The notes under the pieces are model-generated. The model saw only the letters and a program-made list of their open reading frames with translations, did not search any database and was not told the DNA's origin. A stretch of 64,000 nt of DNA, taken from the NCBI GenBank assembly GCA_943736015.1, contig OX031059.1:48495159-48559158 (forward strand), written 5' to 3'. The translations under genes and the position numbers were made by a program. Positions 34,701 to 49,700 of this stretch are shown here, piece by piece. This DNA comes from Tridacna crocea. Taxonomy: Eukaryota > Mollusca > Bivalvia > Cardiida > Cardiidae. Each line of letters opens with the position of its first letter. Position 1 is the stretch's first letter.

Positions 34701-37700
34701 GAAACACCATGGGAAAAGCCGAAAATGTGGGTGCCCAAGCTGGTTAATCACAATTTTCGCTTTTCTCACAATGTTTTCTATACTGTCGTATAGAGTCTGA
34801 GTATTTGAGGGCAGTTTAATTTGTTGATTGCAGATGTTTTCTACAGAAAAAAGTAAATAATATTAAGTAGTTACTTCCTACAGACGAAATTTTAGGTCTT
34901 GAAAGGTACTCACACGCACACCAGTAGCGTAGATCAAGATATGACGTCACAGAACCTGCAGTCTGATCTTGGATCATCAATGTCCATTTGTTTATTTTAA
35001 AGATATGCTTGTGAAAAAAGTCCGGAAGGATATTTTGGTTTTCTGTTGGTTTTTACTTTTTGTTACAGATTAACTTTTTTGTATGCAATTCCGAGTTTCA
35101 TGATCTTTAGGGAAAAGTCTTATAAAAATATTTCAGGCAAAGGAGAAAATACTGCTACATGTAACTGGTATTTCTCTTTCCCTACATTGATACTTTTTTT
35201 CTAAGCACAGTCTGCATTATTTGTGCCACATTCACAAGTAATTTGCTATCTGCACATACCTTGGATCCAACATTTTGTCAAGAGTTATGCTATATCCTAT
35301 CTTGCCGAACTGATATCATTATCTTCTACAGAGAAAGCTGTAGTCGACTATATTTGCATGCATGAATCTTACGAAAACTGTACCTCAACATATTTATAGA
35401 GAACCGGAGAAGGTTGACCAAGACCAGAATTAGCATATGTGAAGTCTGATCTTGGTCTACGCTTCTTCCAAAAATGTATCCATGTAATTGCTTGATAGGA
35501 TAATAGACACATAACTGACGTTCATGAAGAAAATGATAATAACAACACTTGACACAAAAGGTAGGGAAGCACACGAGAAGACATCGAAGAGATTGCTTCA
35601 CACGGGACTCGCAGGACATTTATTATCTGTTATTAAAGATAATTTCCGGTCGTCGGGCAAAGTTTTGCTTAATAAACTTAGCTAAATTCGAAAGACTTTT
35701 CCTATTTCCACGTTTAACAATTTCACACTTGGGCGTTTATATAAAAACGGCGGTTTTCAATTCTACGCAAGCCTGTCAAACTATTAAATTATGGTATTCA
35801 TCGTCGATTTTTCTTTTCGCAAAAAAAGAGTAGATACGTAGATTTCCTTCCACACTGAGCAAGAATAAGGACTTAAATTGTTTTGTATGTACGTCTAGAC
35901 ATGACGGGGTTCTAATCAAAAGAAGTCAAAAGGCTTTCAACGGCAGCTAAAGGGATGCTTGTATAACGTGATTGAATTAATTAATTGAATAAATGGACAC
36001 ATACATAAGTCTAGATGTTTTCGGTAGAGTAAATAAATTGAAATAAAATGTAAGATTTTCTTCTCTCGACGGAAACAAATATCGAATATGGTGGTTTCAT
36101 GGGGAGTCTTAATATGTCGGACTAATTTGTAATAAGTGCACCACCATGATATGGCGCCAGTTTTTGTGCAGTATAATCTTGATCCGCATTGTTTTCAAAA
36201 CACACCAAATCACTTTTCTCACAATGATTTCTAAATGCTTCATTCTCAGAGTCGTCAAATGTAGGGACTATGTGGTAATGGGTTGAACAAAGTTGCTTCG
36301 AACAGCTTTAGAAAAACCATAACAGAAGACGAATAATCACCGAAAACATTAAGGTTTTTATATATTGATAAATCTAAATACAGAGTAGCCAAACGAGAAA
36401 TCGCTTGTTAATACTGTATCAAATTGAGTCTTGTTTCTAGATTATTTTTGTGGACTATTTGGCGCTTTCAGTGATATAATTTCTTTTACCACAATGTTTT
36501 GTATACATTTCAGCAGCAGATCGAAAATGTCGTCTGCATGAGAAAGCGTGTTCTAAAACGTGATACAACGTTAAATGACGTTATGGTACTTGATGTCATA
36601 CGCAGTGAAGGAAGAGTATGGTACTTAATTTCACCGTGATGTCAGATTGACATTTTCTTTAGTGTTACGAGAGACCACTCCTTCATGCATGGCTTCATCA
36701 CAGTTTATATGCAATACCTCGTTGTCTGCGCATGTCATATTCTTCGAAGATTCGACCTGTTGTCTGCGCATGTCATATTCTTCGAAGATTCAACCTGTCT
36801 TATATGACGCATCACTAGCCCCGAAAGCGGGCAGATGTAATATTACACTCTATAAAGTAGCAATGTAGAAAATATTATCAATACGTTTGAGGAGAAATGA
36901 GACCTGCTTTAGCTCCAGATTTCTCTAAACTGCTGATCATAGCTGACCGAATTGCACGAGGTAGCGTTTTATTGAGTAAACGGTTATTTTAGTTTGAAAT
37001 TCAAAGTAGCGGTTGTCACATAGGAAAGTGGTTCAGTTCTGTACCCAAGATACCCAAATTAGATAGATGAGTATTTATAGAATGCCATCTAGTGGGAGAT
37101 AATGTACAACACCTAACAACTACGTCAGGGAGTATTCTCTTTAGCTCAGTCATTATGGTGTTGGCCTTTCGTCCTGGCGTTCTAGGTTCGAACCCTGCTT
37201 GGTCCCTGTATTTCTTCTATGCTTTTGTTCATGTTTCTTTGTTAGGGACTTTGTTCATAAGAACAGAGTACAAACTATATGAGCCATGTTCTATGAAAAG
37301 GGTGACTTAATACATCTGCAAAAAGTATCGACCCAGGCCAGCCTGCGCAATCCGCGCAGGCTGGCCTATGTCGAAACTTTTTGCTATTGGTAAATTTTCT
37401 CCATGTCAAGCGACCATTTTTCATGCAGATCTATTCGATTATTGGACTTAATGGATTTCATTGATCAATCATTATGTGAATTATTGCTTAGTATGATGGA
37501 TATCGATTAAACCTTCTTTTGCCAGAGTGTGGTTCGTGTAGATTTACTAATCTACTGGCGTTTATTTTCTTGATGGGGATTAGCTTGAAGTCCTTGTGCG
37601 CCATTACTATAACACTCGAGCTCTTTTGACGTCTGAATAAAATCTTCTAAGATCAAAAGGGTTTTTATCTTAAAGGCATGATTAAAAATAAGCGAGCCGA

Positions 37701-37758
37701 CATGAGCATGATTAAAGATCAGATTACATATCCTGGGCAAGAAGAGGAAGAAGAAGAA

Positions 37759-37790
<32 letters not shown>

Positions 37791-40700
37791 GAGAGAGAGA
37801 TGGGGAATATATATATTTATATATAATATACATGAAAAAAATCAAGTGGTGCCAGTTCAAGGATATCATATGGAGTGCAACACGCGAAAAGGTGCATTCG
37901 GACATTTGCGTAAAGTGTCGTCTCGGATTAGCCTGCGCAGTCCGCACAGGCTAATCCGAGACGGCACTTTACGACTACATTAGATTTTGTGCTACAGTAG
38001 ACTTGCGTAAAACAGAAAATCACATAAAATCGGGAAGTGTCGTTTCGGATTAGCCTGCGCGGACTGCGCAGGCTAATCCGGGACGACACTTTACGCAAAT
38101 GTCCGAATGTACCATTTCGCGTGTTGGACTCCATATAATAAAGAAGAACAACATACCATGGGAGTCTATATCAATAGCATTTATTGCATCTGCGAAAAGT
38201 ATCGGCAGTCCGCGCATTCTGACCTGAACCGAATCTTTTCGCTGTTGGTCAATTTTCTGTATGTCAAAAGACTTTTCGACCCCATGATTATGTCGGTTAT
38301 TAACTCTTTACCACACGAGAAAATTTTAGACTGGTCCAAATTGAAAGCATTTGCAGACGAAAAAATTAAGGTGACTAACAAATAGAAATTTGTTCTGGGA
38401 AGGGTAGAAAACACTGTGGGAAAAGGAGAAAATGCTGGTTACCAGCATTTTCTCCTTTTCCCATAGTGTTTTCAAAAGGCTTCTTTCTCTGGGGCGTCAA
38501 AAGTAGGGATTGTGTGGTAATGGGTTAACAAAAAAAAGAAAGAAAAAAAACGGATACTATGAAACCATGCGATGGCTTTTTTGGTACCATGGATCACTGT
38601 AATGCATTAAGCCTCATTTTTCCAGAGTATGGCTCATGCATATTTAACCCATTACCAGGGTTCCAATATTTTTTACATATTTGTATTGAAAGCGTTTGCT
38701 TACACCAAGACTGTATAACGTTGCAGCTCTAATTCTTCAATTTGTCATCAATTGGTTGAAATATATATCAGAAAAAAAGAAATTGCTAGCAGAGGGTTAA
38801 ACTAAAACAAATTTGGCTACTTTGGCTTGACATCCTGCGTGTGTACCATTATTCTCTGAAGTTTAAATTATACCTCAGAAAAAAAGAAATTGCTAGCAGA
38901 GGGTTAAACTAAAACAAATTTGGCTACTTTGGCTTGACATCCTGCGTGTGTACCATTATTCTCTGAAGTTTAAATTATACCTCAGAAAAAAAGAAATTGC
39001 TAGCAGAGGGTTAAACTAAAACAAATTTGGCTACTTTGGCTTGACATCCTGCGTGTGTACCATTATTCTCTGAAGTTTAAATTATACCTCAGAAAAAAAG
39101 AAATTGCTAGCAGAGGGTTAAACTAAAACAAATTTGGCTACTTTGGCTTGACATCCTGCGTGTGTACCATTATTCTCTGAAGTTTAAATTATACCTCAGA
39201 AAAAAAGAAATTGCTAGCAGAGGGTTAAACTAAAACAAATTTGGCAACTTTGGCTTGACATCCTGCGTGTGTACCATTATTCTTTGAAGTTTAAATTATA
39301 CCTCAGAAAAAATGAAATTGCTAGCAGAGGGTTAAACTAAAACAAATTTGGCTACTTTGGCTTGACATATTACGTGTGTGTTTATTCTCTGAAGTTTGAA
39401 GTTTGTGATAGAGTTAAACGAGTCCGTCTCCATGGATGACTTCACGTAAGCGGAAAATCATACATACAACAATTTTGTCTGGATCAAAGAATGACATGAA
39501 AATAAATTGTTTTTTAGATGTAAGGTCGATATTTTCTGATGAATGTTCCAAACAAAGCTGTTATATATTAGTAAACAATCGTATTTTCGGGACAAAGCCC
39601 CGAACGTCCATTAGCCGCCCAGATTGTCAAGATAAACATATTTATAGGGAATCAAACTTTGTCGGTTAGATCTCGTATTGTATCTAGTTTCCACTTTCTT
39701 ATTCTCAGTGGTCTCTGTCTGTGGGTCCGCTGGGCTTTCGGTCAAGACGGACAGTGTGAACGTATGATCAGACACTGTCTTATAATCTGAACCACATTGA
39801 CCACTTTCTGTCTCTCTCTGTCTCTCTCCATTTATCCATAACCCTCCCACCTATCTACCTATCTACCCGCTCACCCTCACACCCACCCACGTACCTAATT
39901 GTCTCGGTCTCTCTCCATTTATCCACAACCCCCTCACCTACCTACCTATCTAAATACCTGCTCACTCTCACACCTACCCACCCACGTACTTTTTTCTCCG
40001 CCTCTCTCCATTTATCCACAACCCATTCACCTACCTACCTATCTACTTACCCATTCACCTTCACACGCACCCACACACACACCCACGTTCATACCTACCT
40101 ATCTACCTACATACCTACCTACTGTCCAATCGCATCAGATGTAAATGAATACGCCATCCCCTCTTCTCCATCCTTCGCAGTTCTGTTCTATTCACTTAAA
40201 ATCTATTTACCTATAAATCTGTCTGTCCAGTCATCATTCAGTCCCTTTATCCCTCTGTCTATCTATCCGTCTACACAATGTTTTTCTCCTAATCCGATTT
40301 GCGACTCAATTACATTGTCAGAAATCAATTGCATCGTGTTTGATTTGACGTTATTAAATGTCTGCCCAACCTAGAGGGGTGTCTGTCGCTAATAAGCCAT
40401 GTAGCCCCAAGTCAGTCTTGTTCACAGATAAAGTACAAATCTTAATTACAAAAATGTAATTATTTTGGTCAGGAGGTCTCGATCTCTTTGGCTGCAAAAG
40501 ATCGTTGGATAGTGGCTTGATTTGCAAATCAATTCATGGACAGAAGGATGGACAGAATTTTAGACGGACGGATGGATCGATGGATGGACTACAGAATGAA
40601 CGATGACTTGATGAAAGAAGTAATTATTACTTTTTAAGACAGTTCTCGAGATTCACGGCATTGATTGATTGTATATATCGTCAGTTTACTTCGAAAACCT

Positions 40701-43700
40701 CGTAACTACAGCTTGTCACAAGCTGTAGTTACGTGGTTTTTAGAAGTAAACCGACGATATTCATGAATTGATTCTTGAATAGGATCATGCAACGATATGA
40801 AATACCAGGGCACTCTTTTACATCCTTTTAATTCCAACAATTAATATCTATTTCTTCCAACTCTTTCTCTGTCCTTATGTTCGCATGCCCAAGGAAATTT
40901 CAAAAAGAACGGTCTTTATTTCATGCTTTCCGGTAGGATATCGAGAAATAGCAGTGAAAATATTTTTCGATCTTACACTGGTACCACCAGTGAAAATACC
41001 GATTTTCACGTTCTTGTTGCCTAGGTATTTTGCGCGTGCCTAACAACCAGATGGGAAATATGACGTCATATACCTTACATTTCTCGCGCTTGACGTAACG
41101 TTGCTATGCGGGAGGGGTACGCCACGGGGAATAAGGGAAAAGAAATGTACTGAATTTTGATAAAGCTCCTCCCAGAAAGGGTAAAAAGCATGAAATAAAT
41201 AGAATATTTGTTTTTTTCGGTGAAAGATCTCGAAATTTATTTCATCTCGTGAACACCATCGGTAATATTTTCACTCGTGGCTGCGCCACTCGTGAAAATA
41301 TTACCGATGGTGTCCACTCGATGAAATAAATTTCGATCTTTCACCGGAAAAAACAAATATCCTCTATATCTGCTTTGCGTTAAAGTGAGACAAGTTTAAA
41401 TATTTTATACTTTCCACGTAGGTAGGATACACTACAAAATGTTAATTTGTCTTCTTGAAAATAATCACCATACAGATTTAATGCTTTAATGAAGAAAACA
41501 AAGAAAAGAACTGAGCATATGCTTGGGATAAATGACGTATAAAATTGAACGCGAAAAAGTTGCCATCCATCTAGATCAATCAATCAAACACGACTGGCAA
41601 TGCAAAATATAAACTGTGTTCACAACTTATGGCCGGTGTAATGTCAGAAAAATGACCCTCCCCTACAAAAAGACCCGGGTCATTATTCTACGTAGAGAAA
41701 TGACTCAAGAAATCATTTCACTACGTAGGGGGATGACCCAGGTCATCATTCTACGTAGAGAAATGACACCAGAGGGTCACTTCTCTGCGTAGAATAATGA
41801 CCCAGGTCATTCCTCTACGTAGAGAAATGACCCATGGGTCACTTAACTACATAGAGAAATGACCATGGGCCATTTTATAGGCAGTGTCATTTCTCTGCAT
41901 TACATTGGTGTATCTGTTTACAACAAGCCAGTTAATGGTGAACTAATACTTTGACAATATTTGCATGATAATGCACATATTTTTGTAGAATGAAATCAGT
42001 TAGCTATTCATAATTATGTTCCTCACAAATATATATTCGTTTGATCAGCAGAAAAGCTTAACAGTTAACCTGCTAAGCGCGACACAGGGACCTTTTGGGG
42101 ACAATTTAGATCAAGATCAGACTGTACAAAACGTGCCGTCTGATCTTTGATTTAAACTGTCTGATAGATATGTATTATTCTTTCCCCCCCCCCCGCCCCC
42201 CACCCCCCCCCCAAAAAAAAAAAAAAAAAAAAAACTTTGAAATAGCAAAATTCGGGATTTTACTATCGGTTCTGAAGGTTTCATTTCACTTACTTAAGAG
42301 GACAAGGGTTAATAACGTACTCAGTTTGACGAAGATCAAATTACTTCTGTAGTGCTTTCGCAGAAGTTTCGAGTAGGTTTATAGTTGAAGAATTTCAATC
42401 TTCCGAAAGGCAGAGGCTCAATGTGACAGACAAAAATAAGCACAGAGTGATTCAGAGAGGGAAAGAAAAATCAGTTTCAATTTACCGTTTGTAGTGAGAC
42501 GCTGACAAACGAGCATATACTGTAAATTCTCATTATCTTGACCCAGATTCACTCAGGGTATCCATTAATGTCATCAAAAGCAAACGATCCACGAGATTCT
42601 AGAACAGACTTTTCTTTTTAAAGAGTATGTGATGTTCGTTAAAAGTTTTCCTCATACATAGAAATATGGCAGACAGGAAGCAATGCAGCGTTTTGACGAT
42701 GACGATAAAAGTTCACAGTTAAAGACTGAAAATTTAAATAACTACTACATATTATTTTATAAACCATGATATATCCTCTTCTTGAGATATGTAACGTTTA
42801 ATTATAAAATAAACACAAACTTTCGGCGATACAACCGCCTTCTTCAAGTGTGATCCTGTGATAGAATGCCTGCAGTAATCTGCAGGCATTCTATCACAGG
42901 ATCACACTTGAAGAAGGCGGTTGTACCGCCGAAAGCTTGTGTTTATTTTATAATTAAACGTATCATTTTATACTTGTATATGTGACCCATATTTAGCGCC
43001 TTAGTAGATTATGGTTATATTAAGTACTTTGATTATAAGTTTGGTTGGTTGTCTCCCTTTTTTTTTGTTCGGACATTACCTTTGCTGATACACGATAAAT
43101 ATGCTTAAATAATCTCGTCTTGTTATTGAATACTTCCCTATGGCGTAGTCTGTTTATTGAACCTACTGCACCCGGTTGATCTAAATATCAAACCATTTGA
43201 TTGAATGTAAAATTGTCCTCTCGGTGCAATAAAAGGATTCGTCGATACTTTATTGTATGTACAGATAAGTTTACCAGCACTTTTTATTGGCTGTAAATTT
43301 GTTCTTACCAGATATTGGACAGAAATTCCGAACCCATGTTTGACAGATTTGATGGATGATCTTTTATTTAATGCCCAGTGTTTACCTTTTTATCATCGTT
43401 ACTGTCGTTATGCCTTGAAATATTACTTGGTAAGCATGCCAACAAAAGGCACGTGACAATGTTCAGTCAGAATGCTACTACATCTAGCCAATCGAATGTC
43501 AGGATGACAACCTCCGTCGCATCTACATGTATTTCCGTATTGTGCCATAGTTTATCTCGAAAAGATATTTCTGTGAATTGTTCAGATTGGTGCTCTTTGT
43601 GTTTGTATGATTACATTATTATTTGTTAGTAACTGTTTAAAGGACAAAACTTACAGACGAGTTAAATATTATAAACGATATACAGTTATAAACGATATTC

Positions 43701-46700
43701 AGTCTTAAAGACACCAGATCGAGGCTCAAATCTAACAAAATAAAGAACTGAGCAAGCTTATTAACCAGTTACCACACAATCTCTACTTTTGACGGCCCTG
43801 AGGAAGAAGCCTTTAGAAAAAAAATGTGGGAAAAGGAGGGTGAGGGGAAGATGTCAGGCTTCCATTAACAGCAACAAGTCACTTACTTGACATTTATCCT
43901 ATACCGGCTTGCTGAGCTTGCTTTTTTTTATGTCAAAGTGTCAAACTGTGAAATTATACACTATGGCAAAAATCTCTTTTCAATATGCATCCTACTCTTT
44001 TTCTAAAAGCCATCCCTTCTTTTAATCTATTTATGCATAAATCTTGATTAAATGTTTTCAGACCTGTAACTCTAACTGCATTTTTTCAATTCAATCCCTA
44101 CTTTGCCCCTTCTTGCCACTTTCATCTAAACCGCTGTAACAAGTGCAATTTTTACCTTGCCCGTCAATCTCAAAGAAGCCAGAAGAGGTCAGCAGCAATG
44201 TTTTCAAATAATTTATTTGCTTTTAATTTCAATATATTTTGGTACATGTAAACAAACAAGTAAAAAGTAAAAAAGTCGCCGCGTAGAAACCTCATAAGCT
44301 TTACATGTCGGTCATTTGACCTTCGTGTCGCATTTTCAAGTCGCATGCTCTCTTCTAGCGGTCTTCTTTCTCTTTTGAACGAAATTTTTCTAAATTTTTT
44401 CCTCTGCTTATATCTATTTGCTTAATGAAAATTAGAATTATTTGGGAGGTCATTTGCAACCATGGCAAATCAATACAACAAATCTTTCCTGAAATTCGTC
44501 ATATAAAACTAAACCGCGTCTACTTCCTGTTTTTTTTTTATTTCGCTTTATTTACAAAACCATGACGAATCAAACTGTGTATCAGGACAATTAGCCAGAA
44601 AAATGGATTTTGACAGCAAATTCTGTGACAGTCTGCCTTTTAGACTCACCACTATTGAGGAGGTCTGATGAACTCTCCAATTGTATGAATCGTGCTTTCT
44701 TAAAGGAGGGTTCAGTGTGCATAGAAAGTTTCAGCAGAGGACATATGGTCGGTGTGCTTCCAAAACCTCGTAACTACAGCTTGTTACAAGCTGTAGTTAC
44801 GAAGTTTTGGAAGCACACCGACGATATTAAATCTGGCCTTGTCATTGGATGGATGGAAAACATTGTGCTAAAAGGACAAAACAGCTAAATTGTCGGCCTT
44901 TTTGTTTTTGTAGAATGCCTTCAAAGATGTCGTCTTCAAAGTTAAAAAAAAAAAAAATGGGCTGTCTTTGTGAAGGGTCAAATTTATACTCTTATTCATT
45001 AACCCAATTTTACAAAGATGTTTTCCTAAGTTGTGTTCCACAAATTTCTCTCTGGACCACGGGGGTAATACCAAAATCGCTATTTCTGCTGTCGACCGAG
45101 CTGGTACTGCGTAAAGCTGCTGTCGACCGAGGAATACGGTTTTCGACCGAGCAGTACGGCTGTCGATAGGGGGACAAGGTGACTTTGATGCCCTTGGAGA
45201 AGCAAAAACGTAAGTATTAACATTTACAAACGCTATCAATCTTTTAAACAGACAACGTGTTATTTGTCTGTTCACTTATAGAGAGTTGTGACGCTGAAAA
45301 ACACTATAAAATACCCATTCTTTCGAAAAAAATCAATTTACATAGAATATCATTAATCTAATGCATTATAAAAGGTACGAAAGCAACAAAACGCCTTATA
45401 TATTTCGTGTATCATTTACGCTTCTACAACAAAGTGTGTTTGGCATAATTCATGCACTCTGGAAGATTTTATGGACCTTTGAAAAATATCAGGATACGGC
45501 TGTCGATTACCAGTGATACGGCTGTCGATGGTTTCGTAGTCTGAATGATACGGCTGTCGACAAAATATGAAAACTACATTTCATGTATCTGTGTTAAAAT
45601 ACATGATTTATTCTATGACTATTACTGAAATCTCCACTATAAGGCAGATTTCACAGGGAGCCATGAAGAAAATTGTATGTTTGTGCGGACTGGTGTCTTA
45701 AAAGTCGCAACAGTCGCCAAGAATGACTCCACCCTTAACTCGCCCGTATATAGTTCACACAACAGACTACAAGGCTGGTCACAGATGTAAATACTTAAAC
45801 ATGTAAAGGTCAAACTGCAAAATATGATTTTAGACTAGCAAAGCTAGTCTATAGGCATCCAGATTGAGTCAGACTCAATGTAAACAAAAAACCCCACAGT
45901 TTCAAAATACTGCCTCACAAAAAATACTCCTTACTGTTAAGAATCTTAATTCAGTCATTACGACAACTTTGACTTCAAGCGCAGTCTCTACCATCCCAAT
46001 TTGAACTTGTCCACTTTCAAAGCAGTAGATTGTACAAGATGTCATTGATAAGGTACATGATGCTTGCTTATAGGTAAAGTAAGTGACCTATATGCAAATC
46101 AGGCTCATATCACTGATTCCTACCCCGGAGTACATAAAAGTATGAATGGATCTAAAAGTAATACCTCCAGGTGACTTGTAGCAAATCCCAGCTACACAAA
46201 CCCTAACTGGCCAGGGAACCTTTCTCATTCCTCCAGTCATTCCTTATTTAGATCATTTTGAATGCGAAAGTGATATGCTAAACTGTTGTTTAACGTCTTG
46301 TATATTAACCTTTTACCACACAATCCCAAGTTTTCACATTAGTGGGGAAGAAGCCCTTTGAAAACATTGCGGGAAAAGAAATAGGAAATACTAGATACAA
46401 GCATTTTCCCCTTTTCTCGTGTTTTTTCAACCCTTTTAGAATGTTTTCATCAATGTAATCACATTTAACTTTATTGTCTGGAACAGCTTTTAATGTGGAG
46501 AGCCGTAAAATGTTTGGTTTTGTAGAGAGTTAAATAGTTGACTATTGCATCCGTTGCTGTTAACCCTTTACCACACAACAACAACTTTTAACGCCCGTGA
46601 GGAAGAAGCCTTTTGAAATCATTGTTGGAAAAGGAGAAAATGCTGGTAACCAGCATTTTCTCCTTTTCCCAGGTTTTTTTTTCCTATCAAAGCAAAATTG

Positions 46701-49700
46701 CACCATTTGAGCCACTTTGAAATTGTCATCTCCAAATGCTTTCAATTTGGATAGATCTAAAATTTTTGTGGTAATGGGTTAATTAACTGTATAATCCAAG
46801 TTATTCCTCAACCTGCTTAAAAAAAAGGTTAAATAAAACATTCTGGCGGATGTGTATATTTTTGTAAAAGAAAAATATCCCATTATCGGTTATTATTGAT
46901 TAACTATTGGATATATAGAAGTTATACATGGAAACCGGTCCACGAGATACCAGTCACATTTCTGACTTCGTATAGTACACATGTCGTGACCCAGTCTTAA
47001 TACGACTTGGCCTCCGATCAATACAGTTGACCTCGTATCAATATTGATGACCCGCGACCAATACAGAAATCCTTGAATGTGATTGGCCAAAAGTTCACTT
47101 GCGTGAGCGTCTGCGCTTACTTTTAGCCAATCACGTTCAAAGAGGCGGCAAAGTAAACGTAACCCAAAAATTGATATTTGTTTCCAGCAGGGTAGAAAAC
47201 ATTGTGGGAAAAAGGAGAAAATACTGGTTTCCAGCATTTTCTCCTTTTCTCACAATCTTTTCAGAAGGCTTCTTTTTCAGGGTCGTAAAAGGGTTAATTA
47301 ATAAAATTGTCATTAATCAAGTGATTTCGTATTGGCCCAGTTACAGGTCCTCGGTCAGCCGTATTGATCCTCGGCCTCGGGCCAATACGGCTGACCTCGG
47401 GACCTGTAACTGGGCCAATACGAAATCACTTGATTAATAACATTATAGTTTAGATCCAAGATCAGATTGCACAGACTGTGTAGCCTGATCTTGTTCCACA
47501 CTGTCTGTCTGCTCCTCTGTCCAGACAGACATCTTTTAAAATCCTTGATGAAAATTGGTGAAACATCCTTAATGTATTCCTTACGATAGTCCTCCGATAA
47601 AGATTCCTTCTTCATTTTTTCATTTGATGCCGTGTCATCGGAAAAGGGGGGGGGGGCTTGATGTATGTTTCCATTACGGACTGATATCTTTTTAACTATT
47701 GGACAAAATTTCATGAAACTTCGTATTAATTTTGTTTATAGGCCGCATCATATTTGTCTTATCTTTTCAAATGCTATGCTATGGAAATAACTAAAAGGCA
47801 AGGTGTACATGCAAAACACAATTTACCTCTTATTTCTTTCTATCTGAAGATGTCTTTTTAGGCAGGAGATTTCATCTCAACAAAAAAACCTGTTTTAAAT
47901 TGAAAGTTAACAAACCGAAGTTTATCGTAATATTTCCTAGAGAAGAAAATAGTCAAGAGCGTCGGGTAAAGTCAATGGATTGAACTGCATTTGAATTGAA
48001 CCAACTTGGATTAATAACCAGATTGAACCGATGGACCTGGAACGGACCCAGAAACCAGATATGACAATATTTCTTCAATCAGGTATAAATCAACAAAGAT
48101 TTACATTTACCATAACCACACACTAGTTCAAAATTCGCTAGTCTGTCAGTATTTTCAGTACTTTGATAAAGGAATAGGGCTGAAAACATGTGCAAATACT
48201 CTTGAAGAATGATGTCGGAAAGAGCACATGCGCTTGACGTATAAATGCAAAAACAGGTCAAAAATTCTAAATATTTTTGCTACATGAGCCATTACGAAAT
48301 TGCATATAGATTGCGTCAATATTAACCTTGATATTTAGCATTTTGAGGGGGTTTTCAGAGCGAAGAACTTCAAGCGCCTATGGAGAGAGGAACATTTCGC
48401 AACAAATGTCATGGTAATCGGTAGGGTTGCTCAGCAGATATGGCCCTTGAGTAATTTGCAATGGCTATCTCTAGAGAGCGGCTGCATGCTTTGAAATATT
48501 TTGACCTGGTCAAAGAAAACTTTCCAGATTTTCAGCAAACGGTTAGGAGTTTCTAATCAATAAGAAAAAAATTCAATTGCACTGAATGCAAAGATTGCAT
48601 TTTGTCCATTATCTGGGAATTTTTCTATATGCCGTCAACTTTGAGCGTATTTGCTTCAAAGTGACTATTCATTACGTTAACAATCCCATGCAGTTCAAAC
48701 CCCTGTGAACCCCACTTTTTAAAGTGAAAAGTGGGGTTTGCAGGGGTATGGGCTATTTCTCTTATTTTTGTTTAAAACATAGGTTTTGGTTGATCATTAG
48801 AACCGCCTCACCGAGGCGGTTTCAAAGAAACCTTAAAATCTATGTTTGGATCAGAAATAAGAAAAGATACAAAGGTTTATATTCCGAATAAATGCATCTT
48901 CTGACACCATGTCACACAGCACTAAATTGCATAGGTATGTTAATTAAGATAATGATTTCATATGTGATGATCAGCTTACAGTCTCATTTTGGCCTCACAC
49001 AACAGAACTTTAGACCTCTATAATTTCCTTATAAATTTGGACGGATTACATGGAATTTACGTCAAAATGTTTCTCTTTCCAAGACCATTCTTCATGTTCC
49101 AAGATCATTCTAAGTTCAATTTTTTTACTGATTTGACACATATAACACCGATTTGAGAAAAACTATTTGTTTGAGAAAATGCAAGTGTTTGCCTTTTACA
49201 AAATCATAGCGGTATGCAGGATTTTAGTATCAGAAGCATGGTATACGATGGATACCATTGCAAATATTCTCTTTGAAAGTTTTAAGTGAACAGAAAACAG
49301 CATTTTGGTTGCTATGGTAACAGAGCCATAGCATCATATCCTACTTGCAAGGATATCCATCGTATATCATGCTTCTGACATCTGACTTCTGCATACTGCT
49401 GTGATTTGTGAAAGGCAAACACTTGCATTTTCTCAACAAATAATTTTTCTCAAATCCTTTTATTTTGTGTTATACGTGTATATGTGTATTTTCAAGTTAA
49501 TGTATACTAGTTGGGCCAATTCCTGGACTTACAGTGACGCATTTTGGTGTAACGTCGAAATGCTTGAATACATATGCTGCTACTATTCGTATAAGTGCAT
49601 TGCCCATCACGAAGTCATTGAACATGCGTGCTCAAGGCATCCGTCACAGGCCCTACAATTTCGTAAAAAACTCTAAATCCAGAAAATGGAAAGTTTGGCT

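Noticed and set aside
37678-37983. Acidic ORF with a run of Asp
   Set aside because: It is created by the (GAT)n microsatellite and runs into a hairpin MITE.
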